NCBI RefSeq assembly: GCF_001591565.1
Contig: NZ_BCVD01000009.1
Span: 1-48,108 of the forward strand
From: Priestia flexa NBRC 15715
GTDB taxonomy: Bacteria; Bacillota; Bacilli; Bacillales; Bacillaceae_H
Direction of reading: 5' to 3'
Length of the DNA stretch: 48,108 nt
The notes beneath the pieces were generated by a model that worked only from the letters and a program-made list of their open reading frames with translations, was not told the origin of the DNA and searched no databases. The translations under genes and the position numbers were made by a program. Of the stretch, positions 25,686 to 33,656 are shown piece after piece; the stretch's first letter is position 1, and each line of letters begins with the position of its first letter.

Positions 25686-26612
25686 ATGATGAAACCTTCT
25701 GCTTTAAAAAAAGGAGATATCGTCGGCGTTGTATCACCAGCTAGCCCACCAAAAGAACAGCGGTTAAAAAAGGGAATTGCGTACCTAGAAAGCTTAGGAC
25801 TTCAGGTTCAAGTTGGAAAATCAGTTTATGAAAAAAATGGCTACCTTGCAGGAACAGATGAACAGCGTGCAGGGGATATTAATGCTTTTTTTGCTAATCC
25901 AAACGTCAAGGGGATTATTTGTGCTTGCGGTGGTTACGGAACGGCTAGAATGGCAGATTTACTAGACTATGAGCTCATTAAAGACAATCCAAAGATATTC
26001 TGGGGCTATAGCGATATTACATTTTTACATACGGCTATTTCTCAAAAAACAGGACTTATTACGTTTCACGGGCCAATGCTGTCATCTGATATCGGAAAAG
26101 ATGATGTAAAAGAACAAACAAAGCAGTCTTTTCAACAGCTTTTTACCCCTCAGCCAACATATTATACTGACCAAATTACCCCGCTCCAGATTATCGAACA
26201 GGGGGAGGTAAGCGGCCAGCTAATTGGTGGTAACCTGACGTTATTAGCAAGTTCACTCGGTACAGAGTTTGAAGTGGATACAAAGGGCAAGATTTTATTT
26301 ATTGAAGATATTGAAGAAGAGCCGTACAGCATTGACAGGATGATGACGCAGTTAAAGCTTGCTGGGAAATTTGAAGATGCAGCAGGCATTATGCTTTGCG
26401 ATTTTCATAAGTGTGAACCGTTAAAAAAAGAAAACTCTTTATCATTAGAAGAAGCTTTATTACAGCCGTTAAAAGGTTTGAAAAAGCCGATTATGAAAGG
26501 GTTCTTAATCGGACACTGCTCGCCACAAATTGCGGTGCCTGTTGGGGCGTATGCAACAATGTCAACCTATGAGCGAATGGTAGAGTTAGAAGCCGGCGTG
26601 AAAGTAGATTAA
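25686..26612 (+). CDS. ykfA: LD-carboxypeptidase YkfA (S66 family)
   Basis: This 308-residue cytoplasmic serine peptidase of family S66 is complete. The nucleophile Ser109 lies in WGYSD, Glu207 in FIEDIEEEPY and His277 in IGHCSP. It should trim C-terminal D-Ala or meso-DAP-linked residues from imported murein peptides. In B. subtilis it lies in the ykfABCD part of the dpp operon. AAAGGGAAAGGG precedes two adjacent ATG codons at 25686 and 25689; either may be used. Here ykfB does not follow. Confidence 0.92.
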   Translation: MMKPSALKKGDIVGVVSPASPPKEQRLKKGIAYLESLGLQVQVGKSVYEKNGYLAGTDEQRAGDINAFFANPNVKGIICACGGYGTARMADLLDYELIKDNPKIFWGYSDITFLHTAISQKTGLITFHGPMLSSDIGKDDVKEQTKQSFQQLFTPQPTYYTDQITPLQIIEQGEVSGQLIGGNLTLLASSLGTEFEVDTKGKILFIEDIEEEPYSIDRMMTQLKLAGKFEDAAGIMLCDFHKCEPLKKENSLSLEEALLQPLKGLKKPIMKGFLIGHCSPQIAVPVGAYATMSTYERMVELEAGVKVD

Positions 26613-26629
26613 TAAAGGGAGAGGATACA

Positions 26630-27538
26630 ATGGATGCTAAGAGATACGTTGTCACAGTGTCAGTTGCAACGGTGTGGACATCTACAGAATCACCTCGCAG
26701 CCTTGATAAGGTCGCACTAGAAGCACCTGTTGATATAGAAGAGTGGTTATATCGTTTAACGTATGAAAAACGTCTCGCTTTATGCAACGAAAACCTTGTC
26801 CAAACGCAGCTTTTATTTGGTGAAAAGGTCGAGGTTATTAAGCAGGAGGGAGATTGGTGCTACGTCCTTATTCCAAGTCAGCCTTCTAAAAAGAATGATG
26901 CAGGGTATCCTGGTTGGGTTCCCGCAAGTCAATTAAAGTCAGTAGAGGTACAAAAACAAGACTCATATGCTCAGGTAGTGGCCAAAAAAACGCTTTTAGT
27001 AATTAATAATCAAACAGAGCTGATGCTTAGCTATCGAACGACTTTACCTGTGCTTCAACACCTAAACGAACATGTTGAAGTAGAGACGCCGCTTGGAAAA
27101 GGTCTCCTCCTGACTAAGGATGTTAATGTAGTTCAAGCTGATACAGAACAGCATCCAACAAAATCGGGAGAGCATCTCGTGTTGGAGGGAAAGCGATTTC
27201 TAGACCTTCCCTACTTATGGGGAGGAATGAGCTCATATGGCTTTGACTGTTCAGGCTTTACCTACTCCCTTCATAAAGCGAATGGATATACGATTCCTCG
27301 CGATGCAAGCGACCAGGCTACAAGTGGCAAAGGGGTTGCATATGAAGAAATGAAGCCAGGAGATTTATTATTCTTTGCTTACGAACAAGGAAAGGGTTTT
27401 GTACATCATGTGGCTATGTACTATGGAAATGGTCAAATCATTCATTCGCCGAAAACGGGTAAAACTGTTGAGGTTATTCCTATTAAAGGAATGGAATACG
27501 AAGATGAAATTTGCGCAATACGTCGCTACTGGACATAA
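26630..27538 (+). CDS. ykfC: Gamma-D-glutamyl-L-amino acid endopeptidase YkfC (NlpC/P60)
   Basis: This 302-residue enzyme has SH3-like N-terminal modules (the region around EWLYRLTYEK and WVPASQL) and a C-terminal NlpC/P60 domain. The triad is Cys207 in FDCSGF, His260 in VHHVAMY and His272 in IIHSP. YkfC cuts between gamma-D-Glu and DAP in free murein peptides that start with L-Ala. There is no signal peptide, which suits a recycling role in the cytoplasm. GGGAGAGG precedes the ATG. Confidence 0.92.
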   Translation: MDAKRYVVTVSVATVWTSTESPRSLDKVALEAPVDIEEWLYRLTYEKRLALCNENLVQTQLLFGEKVEVIKQEGDWCYVLIPSQPSKKNDAGYPGWVPASQLKSVEVQKQDSYAQVVAKKTLLVINNQTELMLSYRTTLPVLQHLNEHVEVETPLGKGLLLTKDVNVVQADTEQHPTKSGEHLVLEGKRFLDLPYLWGGMSSYGFDCSGFTYSLHKANGYTIPRDASDQATSGKGVAYEEMKPGDLLFFAYEQGKGFVHHVAMYYGNGQIIHSPKTGKTVEVIPIKGMEYEDEICAIRRYWT

Positions 27539-27550
27539 GGAGGAAATGAA

Positions 27551-28561
27551 ATGACAAAGAAACAGCCTATTCTCGAAGTGAAAAATATGACAAAGTACTT
27601 TCCTGTTGCTAAAAATAAAGAATTAAAGGCTGTAGATAATGTTTCGTTTTCCATTCAAAAAGGTGAAACGTTTGGATTAGTAGGAGAGTCTGGATGCGGA
27701 AAGTCAACGACAGGACGGACGATTATTGGTCTTTATCAGAAAACGAGCGGTGAAGTACTTTATAAAGGGAAAGATGTGCATAAACTATCTGAAAAAGAGA
27801 AATTTACGTTTCAGCGAAATATGCAAATGATTTTTCAAGATCCGTATGCGTCCTTAAACCCAAGGTCTACAGTAAGGGAAATCATTTCAGAGCCCATGGA
27901 GGTTCATGGGTTATATTCTAATAAAAAAGAGCGCTTAGAGCGCGTTTATGAACTTTTAGAAGATGTTGGTTTGAATCGTGATCATGCCAATCGCTATCCT
28001 CATGAATTTAGTGGGGGGCAACGTCAAAGAATTGGCATTGCACGGGCTTTAGCTCTAAACCCCGAATGTATTATTGCAGATGAGCCCATTTCCGCTTTGG
28101 ACGTATCGGTTCAGGCTCAGGTTGTTAATTTACTGAAGAAATTGCAGGAAGAAAAAGGGCTTACGTATTTATTTATTGCTCATGACTTGTCAATGGTTAA
28201 GCATATTAGCAACCGTATTGGCGTTATGTATTTAGGTCATCTCGTTGAACTGACAACAAGTAATTCATTATATAACAAACCATTACACCCTTATACAAAA
28301 GCCCTTTTATCCGCCATTCCAATACCAGACCCTGATATTGAAGATGCGCGCGAACGCATTGTACTACAAGGAGAGCTACCAAGCCCAATTGATCCGCCAT
28401 CTGGATGCGTATTTCGAACGCGATGTCAGTTTGCGATGGATGCGTGTGCAAATATGAAACCGGAGTGGCAGGAGGTTGGAGAGAATCATTTTGTGGCGTG
28501 TCACCTTTATAACGAAGGGATTGTAGATTTAACCTCTGAAATTGCAGCAAGCAAACTATGA
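27551..28561 (+). CDS. ykfD: Oligopeptide ABC transporter ATPase YkfD (OppF/DppF-like)
   Basis: This 336-residue ATPase has Walker A GESGCGKST, signature FSGGQRQR, Walker B CIIADEPI and a C-terminal Cys cluster (CVFRTRCQFAMDAC). It is the OppF-type partner for DppD. AGGAGG precedes the ATG. Its last codon overlaps the ATG of the next gene in an ATGA arrangement, so the downstream serine hydrolase is translationally coupled to the transporter. Confidence 0.92.
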   Translation: MTKKQPILEVKNMTKYFPVAKNKELKAVDNVSFSIQKGETFGLVGESGCGKSTTGRTIIGLYQKTSGEVLYKGKDVHKLSEKEKFTFQRNMQMIFQDPYASLNPRSTVREIISEPMEVHGLYSNKKERLERVYELLEDVGLNRDHANRYPHEFSGGQRQRIGIARALALNPECIIADEPISALDVSVQAQVVNLLKKLQEEKGLTYLFIAHDLSMVKHISNRIGVMYLGHLVELTTSNSLYNKPLHPYTKALLSAIPIPDPDIEDARERIVLQGELPSPIDPPSGCVFRTRCQFAMDACANMKPEWQEVGENHFVACHLYNEGIVDLTSEIAASKL

Positions 28562-29343
28562 GTCTAGTGGAAGAAAAAATTCGTTTTACCGTTCGGCAAT
28601 GGTCGTCCATGTATAGGGGGAGAGTGAGCTATCTCTTTGAAACTCCTGAAGAAAGGATCGAGCAAGGAGCGACAAACGTGTATCCGTCTGCTAGTACTAT
28701 TAAGCTGCTCATTGCAGTTGAAGCGTGTCGCCAAATTGATTCCGGCGTTATTTTAGTTCAGCAGACCATCGCTGTTAAACAATCGGATCTTGTAGGAGGA
28801 GATGGAATCTTACATGTGTATCCCTACTTACCGACCGTTACAGTGAAAGAGCTAGTTTTGTTGATGCTCATTCTTTCTGATAATACGGCTACAAATATGT
28901 TAATTGACCTTTTGGGACAAGACCGCATACAAGCTTGTATTAATGATTTAGGGTTAGAAAACACCCAGCTCAATCGTCAGATGATGGATGCTCAAGCGGC
29001 TGTGGAAGGAAGAGATAACGTCATAACAGCAGCGGACTTACTTACATGTCTGAAAGTACTCTATAGAGAGGACGTTCTTTCTAAAGATTCGCGTGACTTT
29101 TTAAAAGGAAGCTTACTTAACCAGCGAATGCGGGATAAACTACCTTCTATGCTGAATGAAGAGTGTTTTATTTTAAATAAACCTGGACATTTGCGCGGAA
29201 TAACGCACGATTGCGGTGTGCTGTTTACGCATCATAAAAGGTGCTATGCTGTGGTATTAATTGATGGACTTGAACATAACGAGTATGGACGGAGGCTAAT
29301 TGCAGATCTCGGTCGGATTATTAGCGAAGTGCTTACTCAATAA
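28558..29343 (+). CDS. Class A beta-lactamase-fold serine hydrolase without signal peptide
   Basis: This 261-residue protein of the Beta-lactamase2 type has Ser46-Thr-Ile-Lys49 (SxxK), Ser107-Asp-Asn109 (SDN) and Lys208-Pro-Gly210 in place of KTG. The omega-loop region reads QMMDAQAAVEGRDN and lacks the catalytic Glu166 of true class A beta-lactamases. The N-terminus is hydrophilic, so the enzyme should be cytoplasmic, unlike penicillinases. It overlaps ykfD by four bases and ends the dpp operon. A peptidase or amidase acting on imported D-amino-acid peptides is a reasonable inference; antibiotic hydrolysis is unlikely. Confidence 0.82.
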   Translation: MSLVEEKIRFTVRQWSSMYRGRVSYLFETPEERIEQGATNVYPSASTIKLLIAVEACRQIDSGVILVQQTIAVKQSDLVGGDGILHVYPYLPTVTVKELVLLMLILSDNTATNMLIDLLGQDRIQACINDLGLENTQLNRQMMDAQAAVEGRDNVITAADLLTCLKVLYREDVLSKDSRDFLKGSLLNQRMRDKLPSMLNEECFILNKPGHLRGITHDCGVLFTHHKRCYAVVLIDGLEHNEYGRRLIADLGRIISEVLTQ

Positions 29344-29465
29344 ATTGTATAATCAATCATTCATCCTATACAAACTTTCACATATTTTTTATATAATAGA
29401 TTTGTATAATTAATTTTTGGTTGAATTTACTAACGACAGTATTTAACCATAATGGTGGTGTAGGT

Positions 29466-30014
29466 ATGACAAACGAGTCGGCAATGGTTGATATTATAAA
29501 AGCGTTTAAGCGCAATTCAACAGAGTCAATTGCAATGGATTTAATAAAAGAAGTAAGGGGAACGTTTTGTCCGCTTCCAAAGTATGTGGCGGACTTAATT
29601 GATGAATTGAGAAAGTTAAAATTAAAAGATGAAGTTATTAGCGTCATCTTATATCAATCTGTATATGTGCATAATCATCAGTTTAATATTAAGGATACGC
29701 CTACTAATCGGCAATTTATTCAGGATACTGTTTTTATGGGGCGCAAGTGGGTGCAGCAGTACGGGAAAATTGAAAATGTCGAACAAGCAATTCAAATTGC
29801 GGAACATGCGTCCTTAGATGCGGAAGAGCCAGAAGTGCCAAATCCTTTTGATTCAAAGAAGGTTACGCTTGAAGTGAGCTTAGACCCGCAAACGTACGAG
29901 ATGTTAAAAAATATTGCTGTCTATTATGATCATGTGGGATATGATGACTCGATCTCAACGGCAGTACAGCATTTATACACGCAGCTACTCGAGGCTCAGC
30001 AAAAAAGTCGATAA
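29466..30014 (+). CDS. Hypothetical protein: DnaD/DnaB2-like helices plus RHH-like tail
   Basis: This 182-residue protein has a helical segment (LRKLKLKDEVISVILYQS to RKWVQQYGKIENVEQAI) that resembles the DnaD/DnaB2 C-terminal repeat of replication proteins by pattern. From about residue 135, VTLEVSLDPQTYEMLK and the following helices look like a ribbon-helix-helix DNA-binding fold. Both calls are by eye. ATG 29466 follows GGTGGTGTAGG. TATAAT sequences occur at 29392 and 29405 but no good -35 is seen. A strong terminator follows. It is a single gene, not part of the dpp operon. Confidence 0.6.
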   Translation: MTNESAMVDIIKAFKRNSTESIAMDLIKEVRGTFCPLPKYVADLIDELRKLKLKDEVISVILYQSVYVHNHQFNIKDTPTNRQFIQDTVFMGRKWVQQYGKIENVEQAIQIAEHASLDAEEPEVPNPFDSKKVTLEVSLDPQTYEMLKNIAVYYDHVGYDDSISTAVQHLYTQLLEAQQKSR

Positions 30015-30055
30015 GAAAAAATCACGTAACATGGAAAACGTTACGTGATTTTTTT
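30015..30055 (+). terminator. Rho-independent terminator
   Basis: AAAAATCACGTAAC and GTTACGTGATTTTT form a perfect stem around a nine-base loop, followed by more T residues. Confidence 0.9.
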
Positions 30056-30056
30056 A

Positions 30057-30195
30057 TCATTGATTGTTTCGATAAACGTAAGGGTCATCAGGTTCCAGGA
30101 ATTGATGCTGATCGTAAGGGCTGTTTTTTTCATAGATTGGAAAATTAAATCCCTGCGCTTCAACAATCTTAGAATCTAGCTTGGAAATTGGTAAA
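30057..30195 (-). pseudogene. C-terminal remnant of a second gene (possibly ycgQ/TIGR03943)
   Basis: In a different frame from the truncated permease, the minus strand reads LPISKLDSKIVEAQGFNFPI and ends DDPYVYRNNQ before a stop at 30057. An ending with an -I..I..P..PYVY pattern is what I recall of YcgQ-type (TIGR03943) proteins, which follow YcgR-type permeases in Bacillus. There is no start or ribosome binding site of its own. I read it as the last 40-odd codons of ycgQ, fused to ycgR by a deletion. The family call is tentative. Confidence 0.4.
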
Positions 30196-30865
30196 AATAA
30201 AGCGGTGATAAAAGGTATGCTAGTCCCATCATTACGAAATGAGCCGACCAATCCTGTTGCCCAAGGTCTAACAGGATGGATGTTTTCATAAACGTTTGCA
30301 TACTAGCCGCAATAAGCGCTCCAATGATTAAATATTTACCGACTGAAAAAAACTCATCAATGGAATGCTGGATGGTTCCTACTAACTTTTGGCCAAATGT
30401 CTTTTTCTGAACGTCAACGCATACGCTATGCTTCGTTTGATCTGTTTTAAATTGAAACGTCAGCAGCATGCCGACTACAATTGCTACGACGAGCGCCACA
30501 GAGCTACGCTCCCATACAACGGCCCAGTTGTTTCCAAACGCTACATATGTAGAAAACAAAACAACTGGGTTAATGATAGGACCTGTAAACATAAACGGAA
30601 TCGCAGCGTATAGTGGTACGCCTTTTGCCATTAATCGCCTTGTAATAGGTACAATTCCACATTCACAAGCTGGAAATAAAGCGCCTATAAAAGTTGCTAA
30701 AAAAACAGCGCCTACTTTATTTTTTGGTATGGCTTTTGCCATCATTTCTTCTGTAATAAACACTTGAATAATTCCAGAAATAAATACACCCAATAACACA
30801 AAAGGAAGGGCTTCAATTAGGATACTGATAAAAATTGTGTTTAGCTGCAACAAGGATGAACTCAT
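30176..30865 (-). pseudogene. ycgR: Truncated YcgR-like permease (DUF318/PF03773)
   Basis: This frame of 229 residues encodes the first part of a YcgR-type permease. It has helices near residues 5-25 and 45-70 and the signature ALFPACECGIVPITRRLMAKG with its Cys pair, followed by PFMFTGPIINPVV. Typical members have about 290 residues and continue after the sequence GLAYLLS with another Cys-containing helix. Here the sequence breaks off after LAYLLS into LYFYQFPS and a stop. The ATG at 30865 has TTGGAGTGG upstream. The gene probably lost its 3' end by deletion; it may be non-functional. Confidence 0.65.
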
Positions 30866-31068
30866 AGTACCACTCCAATTTTGTCTTAAGAAAATAAATT
30901 TGCATGCACTCAACTTTTACAGAAAATAGTTTAATATAAAAGGATTTGTGAATATCCACCTAATTGTCTAGTTTGAATAGTTGAGTTAGTCCTATAACGG
31001 GTAGTATTGTAAAGAGCGGGAAGCTTTGCTAAGATACGATTTCAGGAGAAGAATAGGAGGAACGAAAC

Positions 31069-31860
31069 ATGTACATTATGGACTATCATCATCATACGAA
31101 TCATTCATTCGATTCAAAAGCGGTTATGAACGAGGTATGCACAGAAGCTATCCATCGTAATATTAACGAAATTTGCTTTACAGAACATTATTCACTTAAT
31201 CCACTTGCTCCTACATATGGACATATTAATTTAAAACGTTATATAAAAGACATTGAACAGTGTCGTGCGCAGTTTGAAGGAAAGCTAGTTATAAAAGCAG
31301 GAATTGAAATTTGTGAGCCGCATTTATTAAAAAGTGAGTATCAAAAGGTATTAGAGCCGCTTCAGCTAGATTTTATCTTAGGATCTGTTCATAACATCAA
31401 TGACAAAAAGCTCCGCTTATATTTACAACATAAAACAGTAGAAGAAGTATACGGTGGTTATTTTGAAGAACTCTACAATCTAGTGAAGTATGCTGATATC
31501 GATGTGCTTGCTCATATTGATTTAATGAAGCGCTATGCAATAAAAGTGCACGGGAATTATGACTTTGACCAATTTAAGCCACAGCTAAAGGACATTTTAA
31601 CAAAAGCGATTGAACGCAATATTGGAATTGAAATTAACACTTCGGGAATGCGAAGCAGCTTAGCGGAGCCCCTACCTTCTCAAGCTGTATTAAAATTATA
31701 TAAAGAGCTTGGAGGAGAACTGCTAACGGTAGGTTCTGACTCTCATAAAGTTGAAACGGTTGGCGACCATATTTCTGAAGCAATAGCGCTTGCGAAGGAA
31801 TGCGGATTCCGCTACGTCTTTACGTATGACAAGCGCCAGCCAAGTGCCATTTCGATTTAA
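31069..31860 (+). CDS. PHP-domain histidinol-phosphatase-type phosphoesterase (HisJ-like)
   Basis: This 263-residue PHP-domain enzyme has the metal ligands expected of the family: YHHHTNHSFDS at the N-terminus, TEHYS, GIEIC, GSVHN, HIDLMKR and GSDSH near the C-terminus. The HisJ group converts histidinol phosphate to histidinol, the penultimate step of histidine synthesis. No other his gene is nearby, as in B. subtilis where hisJ also stands apart. AGGAGG precedes the ATG with normal spacing. Another PHP phosphoesterase activity cannot be excluded. A bipartite terminator follows. Confidence 0.85.
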   Translation: MYIMDYHHHTNHSFDSKAVMNEVCTEAIHRNINEICFTEHYSLNPLAPTYGHINLKRYIKDIEQCRAQFEGKLVIKAGIEICEPHLLKSEYQKVLEPLQLDFILGSVHNINDKKLRLYLQHKTVEEVYGGYFEELYNLVKYADIDVLAHIDLMKRYAIKVHGNYDFDQFKPQLKDILTKAIERNIGIEINTSGMRSSLAEPLPSQAVLKLYKELGGELLTVGSDSHKVETVGDHISEAIALAKECGFRYVFTYDKRQPSAISI

Positions 31861-31896
31861 AAGACCAGTTGAATGTAGAAGAGAATATTTGTCAAT

Positions 31897-31942
31897 AAGA
31901 GTCCGCAGAAGTCTTTATGTAGAAGGCTTACGGGCTTTTTTT
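31897..31942 (+). terminator. Terminator after the PHP phosphatase
   Basis: AAGAGTCCG pairs with CGGGCTTTT (two G-T pairs), and an inner stem AAGTCTT / AAGGCTT sits in its loop. Seven T residues follow. Confidence 0.7.
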
Positions 31943-31947
31943 GATTA

Positions 31948-32154
31948 CTATTTTGTGAATGCGGTTTTGGTTTTATTGAGCTTAGCAAGTTCTTTTCCTC
32001 TTACAAAATACTGCTTTACTTCTTTATTCTCTGCACATTGCGCAAAACCAGTAATTAACTGCATTCCAATATTATTTGTCTCTATTCCATGAATGTTCTT
32101 GTTACTAGTATTGCATAAGATGATTTCGATAACTTTAGTTGCTAAATGTGTGAA
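31948..32154 (-). pseudogene. DUF3231 gene fragment
   Basis: The minus strand holds 68 open codons between two stops, with no start codon at the front. The peptide includes NKNIHGIETNNIGMQLITGF and KEVKQYFVRGKELAKLN. The pattern NNIG..L.TGF.Q.A..KEV..YF.RGKE is the hallmark of the C-terminal part of DUF3231 proteins, which are about 330 residues long and common in Bacillaceae. Only the end of the gene remains. The PHP-gene terminator lies immediately beyond its stop. I see no function for it now. Confidence 0.7.
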
Positions 32155-32200
32155 TCATTCTATCTTACACAAAAGAATAATAGAAGTAGGTGGAGGTGTA

Positions 32201-32329
32201 CTAAACACGAGCAACTTGAAGCTATGACGGTGGATGAAAAGAATCATGCAAGCTTAATCAAACGGTCACAAAATGTTCACATCATTAAAAGATGTTAAGG
32301 ATAAAACACAGGAAACAACAGGCTTCTAG
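32201..32329 (+). pseudogene. Decayed small gene fragment, family unknown
   Basis: After a strong GGTGGAGGTG ribosome binding site there is coding-like sequence HEQLEAMTVDEKNHASLIKR. It shifts frame near 32270 and continues as MFTSLKDVKDKTQETTGF to a stop at 32327-32329. Neither frame alone gives a full protein and no start codon is well placed. I do not recognise the family. Composition and the ribosome binding site suggest a former short gene rather than random sequence. Confidence 0.4.
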
Positions 32330-32426
32330 AGAGGTTGATGTGTTTACAAACAATTAATAAAAGTAAATAAACGAAGGTACCAACACAATGGATGCTAAGG
32401 ATATGAAAGGGTTTTCGAGTGCCAAT

Positions 32427-32455
32427 ATGACATTTGTCATATTTGTCATGTGACA
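32427..32455 (+). promoter_or_regulatory. Probable DesR operators upstream of des
   Basis: ATGACATTTGTCAT (32427-32440) is a palindrome, and TGTCATGTGACA (32444-32455) is a second. The half-sites TGACA/TGTCA thus occur four times in 28 bases, ending nine bases before the -35. This is where an activator such as DesR should bind, and the des-desK-desR genes follow. Confidence 0.78.
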
Positions 32456-32463
32456 TGTACTAC

Positions 32464-32492
32464 TACACATGGTTTCTTTTTATATTTATAAT
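32464..32492 (+). promoter_or_regulatory. des promoter
   Basis: TACACA (32464-32469), 17 bases, TATAAT (32487-32492). The poor -35 with a good -10 and operators just upstream fits an activator-dependent promoter. Confidence 0.65.
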
Positions 32493-32527
32493 TTTAAATA
32501 AATTATGAATGTGAAAGGGAAATCCAA

Positions 32528-33580
32528 ATGATTAAACAAAAACAAAAACAAAAAATGTTGAGACAATCAATGGCACCTTATGAAAAGCCAAATGAGAAAA
32601 GCAGTGTCGTTCAACTGATTAATACTATTGTTCCGTTTTTTGCTTTATGGTTTCTTGCTTATCAAAGCTTAGCGATTTCATATGTATTAACTTTAGCAAT
32701 TGGAGTGGTTGCCGCTGGCTTTTTAGTTCGAATTTTTATCATTTTCCATGATTGCTGCCACAACTCTTTCTTTAAGAATCGACGCTACAACAAAGTTCTT
32801 GGTACCATTACAGGAGTTTTAACTTTGTTTCCATACAACCAATGGGCACACAGTCATTCTATCCACCATGCTACGAGCGGAAATTTAGATAAGCGTGGAA
32901 TCGGTGACCTGTGGATTTTAACAGTAGACGAATACTTGGAAGCACCTCGCTCACGTCGCATTGCTTATCGTTTATACCGCAATCCATTTGTGATGTTTGT
33001 GATAGGTCCTATCTATGTGTTCTTGATTACAAATCGCTTTAATCGTAAAGGAGCTAAGCGAGCTGAGCGCATCAATACGTACATTACAAACGTTGCGATT
33101 GCGCTTATTGTGACAGTTGGATGTTTAACACTAGGATGGCAGTCATTTTTAATGGTTCAAGGTCCGATTTTCTTAATCTCAGGTTCACTGGGTGTTTGGT
33201 TATTTTACGTACAGCATCAGTTTGAAGATTCGTACTTTGAGGCAGATGAAGAGTGGGAGTACGTGCAGGCAGCAGTTGAAGGGAGCTCTTTTTACAAACT
33301 TCCGAAAGTGTTACAGTGGTTAACGGGTAACATTGGCTACCATCATGTTCACCACTTGAGCCCTCGGGTTCCGAATTATCACTTAGAAGCTGCTCATAAT
33401 AATACCGAGCCGCTTCAAAATGTACCGACCATTACACTTCGCACCAGCTTAGAGTCTTTACGCTTTCATTTATGGGACGAAGATCAAAAGAAATTTGTTG
33501 GTTTTAACCATCTAAAAACATTTAGCCGTGAAGAACGACAAAAAAGAGTAGCGGTATATTCTAGAGCAAATGTAAAATAA
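32528..33580 (+). CDS. des: Acyl-lipid delta-5 fatty acid desaturase Des
   Basis: This 350-residue membrane desaturase has the three histidine boxes that bind the di-iron centre: HDCCHNS (HxxxH), HSIHHA (HxxHH) and HHVHHL (HxxHH). Hydrophobic pairs lie before the first box and between the second and third. It introduces double bonds into membrane phospholipid acyl chains after cold shock and so restores fluidity. AAAGGGAAATCC precedes the ATG. It is followed by its regulators desK and desR, and preceded by an activator-type promoter. Confidence 0.95.
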   Translation: MIKQKQKQKMLRQSMAPYEKPNEKSSVVQLINTIVPFFALWFLAYQSLAISYVLTLAIGVVAAGFLVRIFIIFHDCCHNSFFKNRRYNKVLGTITGVLTLFPYNQWAHSHSIHHATSGNLDKRGIGDLWILTVDEYLEAPRSRRIAYRLYRNPFVMFVIGPIYVFLITNRFNRKGAKRAERINTYITNVAIALIVTVGCLTLGWQSFLMVQGPIFLISGSLGVWLFYVQHQFEDSYFEADEEWEYVQAAVEGSSFYKLPKVLQWLTGNIGYHHVHHLSPRVPNYHLEAAHNNTEPLQNVPTITLRTSLESLRFHLWDEDQKKFVGFNHLKTFSREERQKRVAVYSRANVK

Positions 33581-33585
33581 TACTC

Positions 33586-33627
33586 AATGCCATATGTGAT
33601 TATGATACGATAATCATATATGGCATT
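33586..33627 (+). promoter_or_regulatory. Hairpin between des and desK
   Basis: AATGCCATATGTGATTAT and ATAATCATATATGGCATT pair over 18 positions with one imperfect pair and a six-base loop. No T run follows. It may stop part of the transcription or protect the des 3' end, making the desaturase mRNA more abundant than desKR. Confidence 0.65.
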
Positions 33628-33656
33628 AATTATGAAAGTAAAAGAGGGTTTGCGTC

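Noticed and set aside
28558-29343. Antibiotic-resistance beta-lactamase
   Set aside because: It lacks a signal peptide and Glu166 and has KPG instead of KTG, so it is not a normal penicillinase.
31790-32092. 100-codon plus-strand frame across the end of the PHP gene
   Set aside because: It has no ribosome binding site, overlaps the phosphatase, its terminator and the DUF3231 remnant, and its composition is not protein-like.
30015-32520. Mobile element as the cause of the decayed region
   Set aside because: No transposase, terminal inverted repeats or target-site duplications could be seen.
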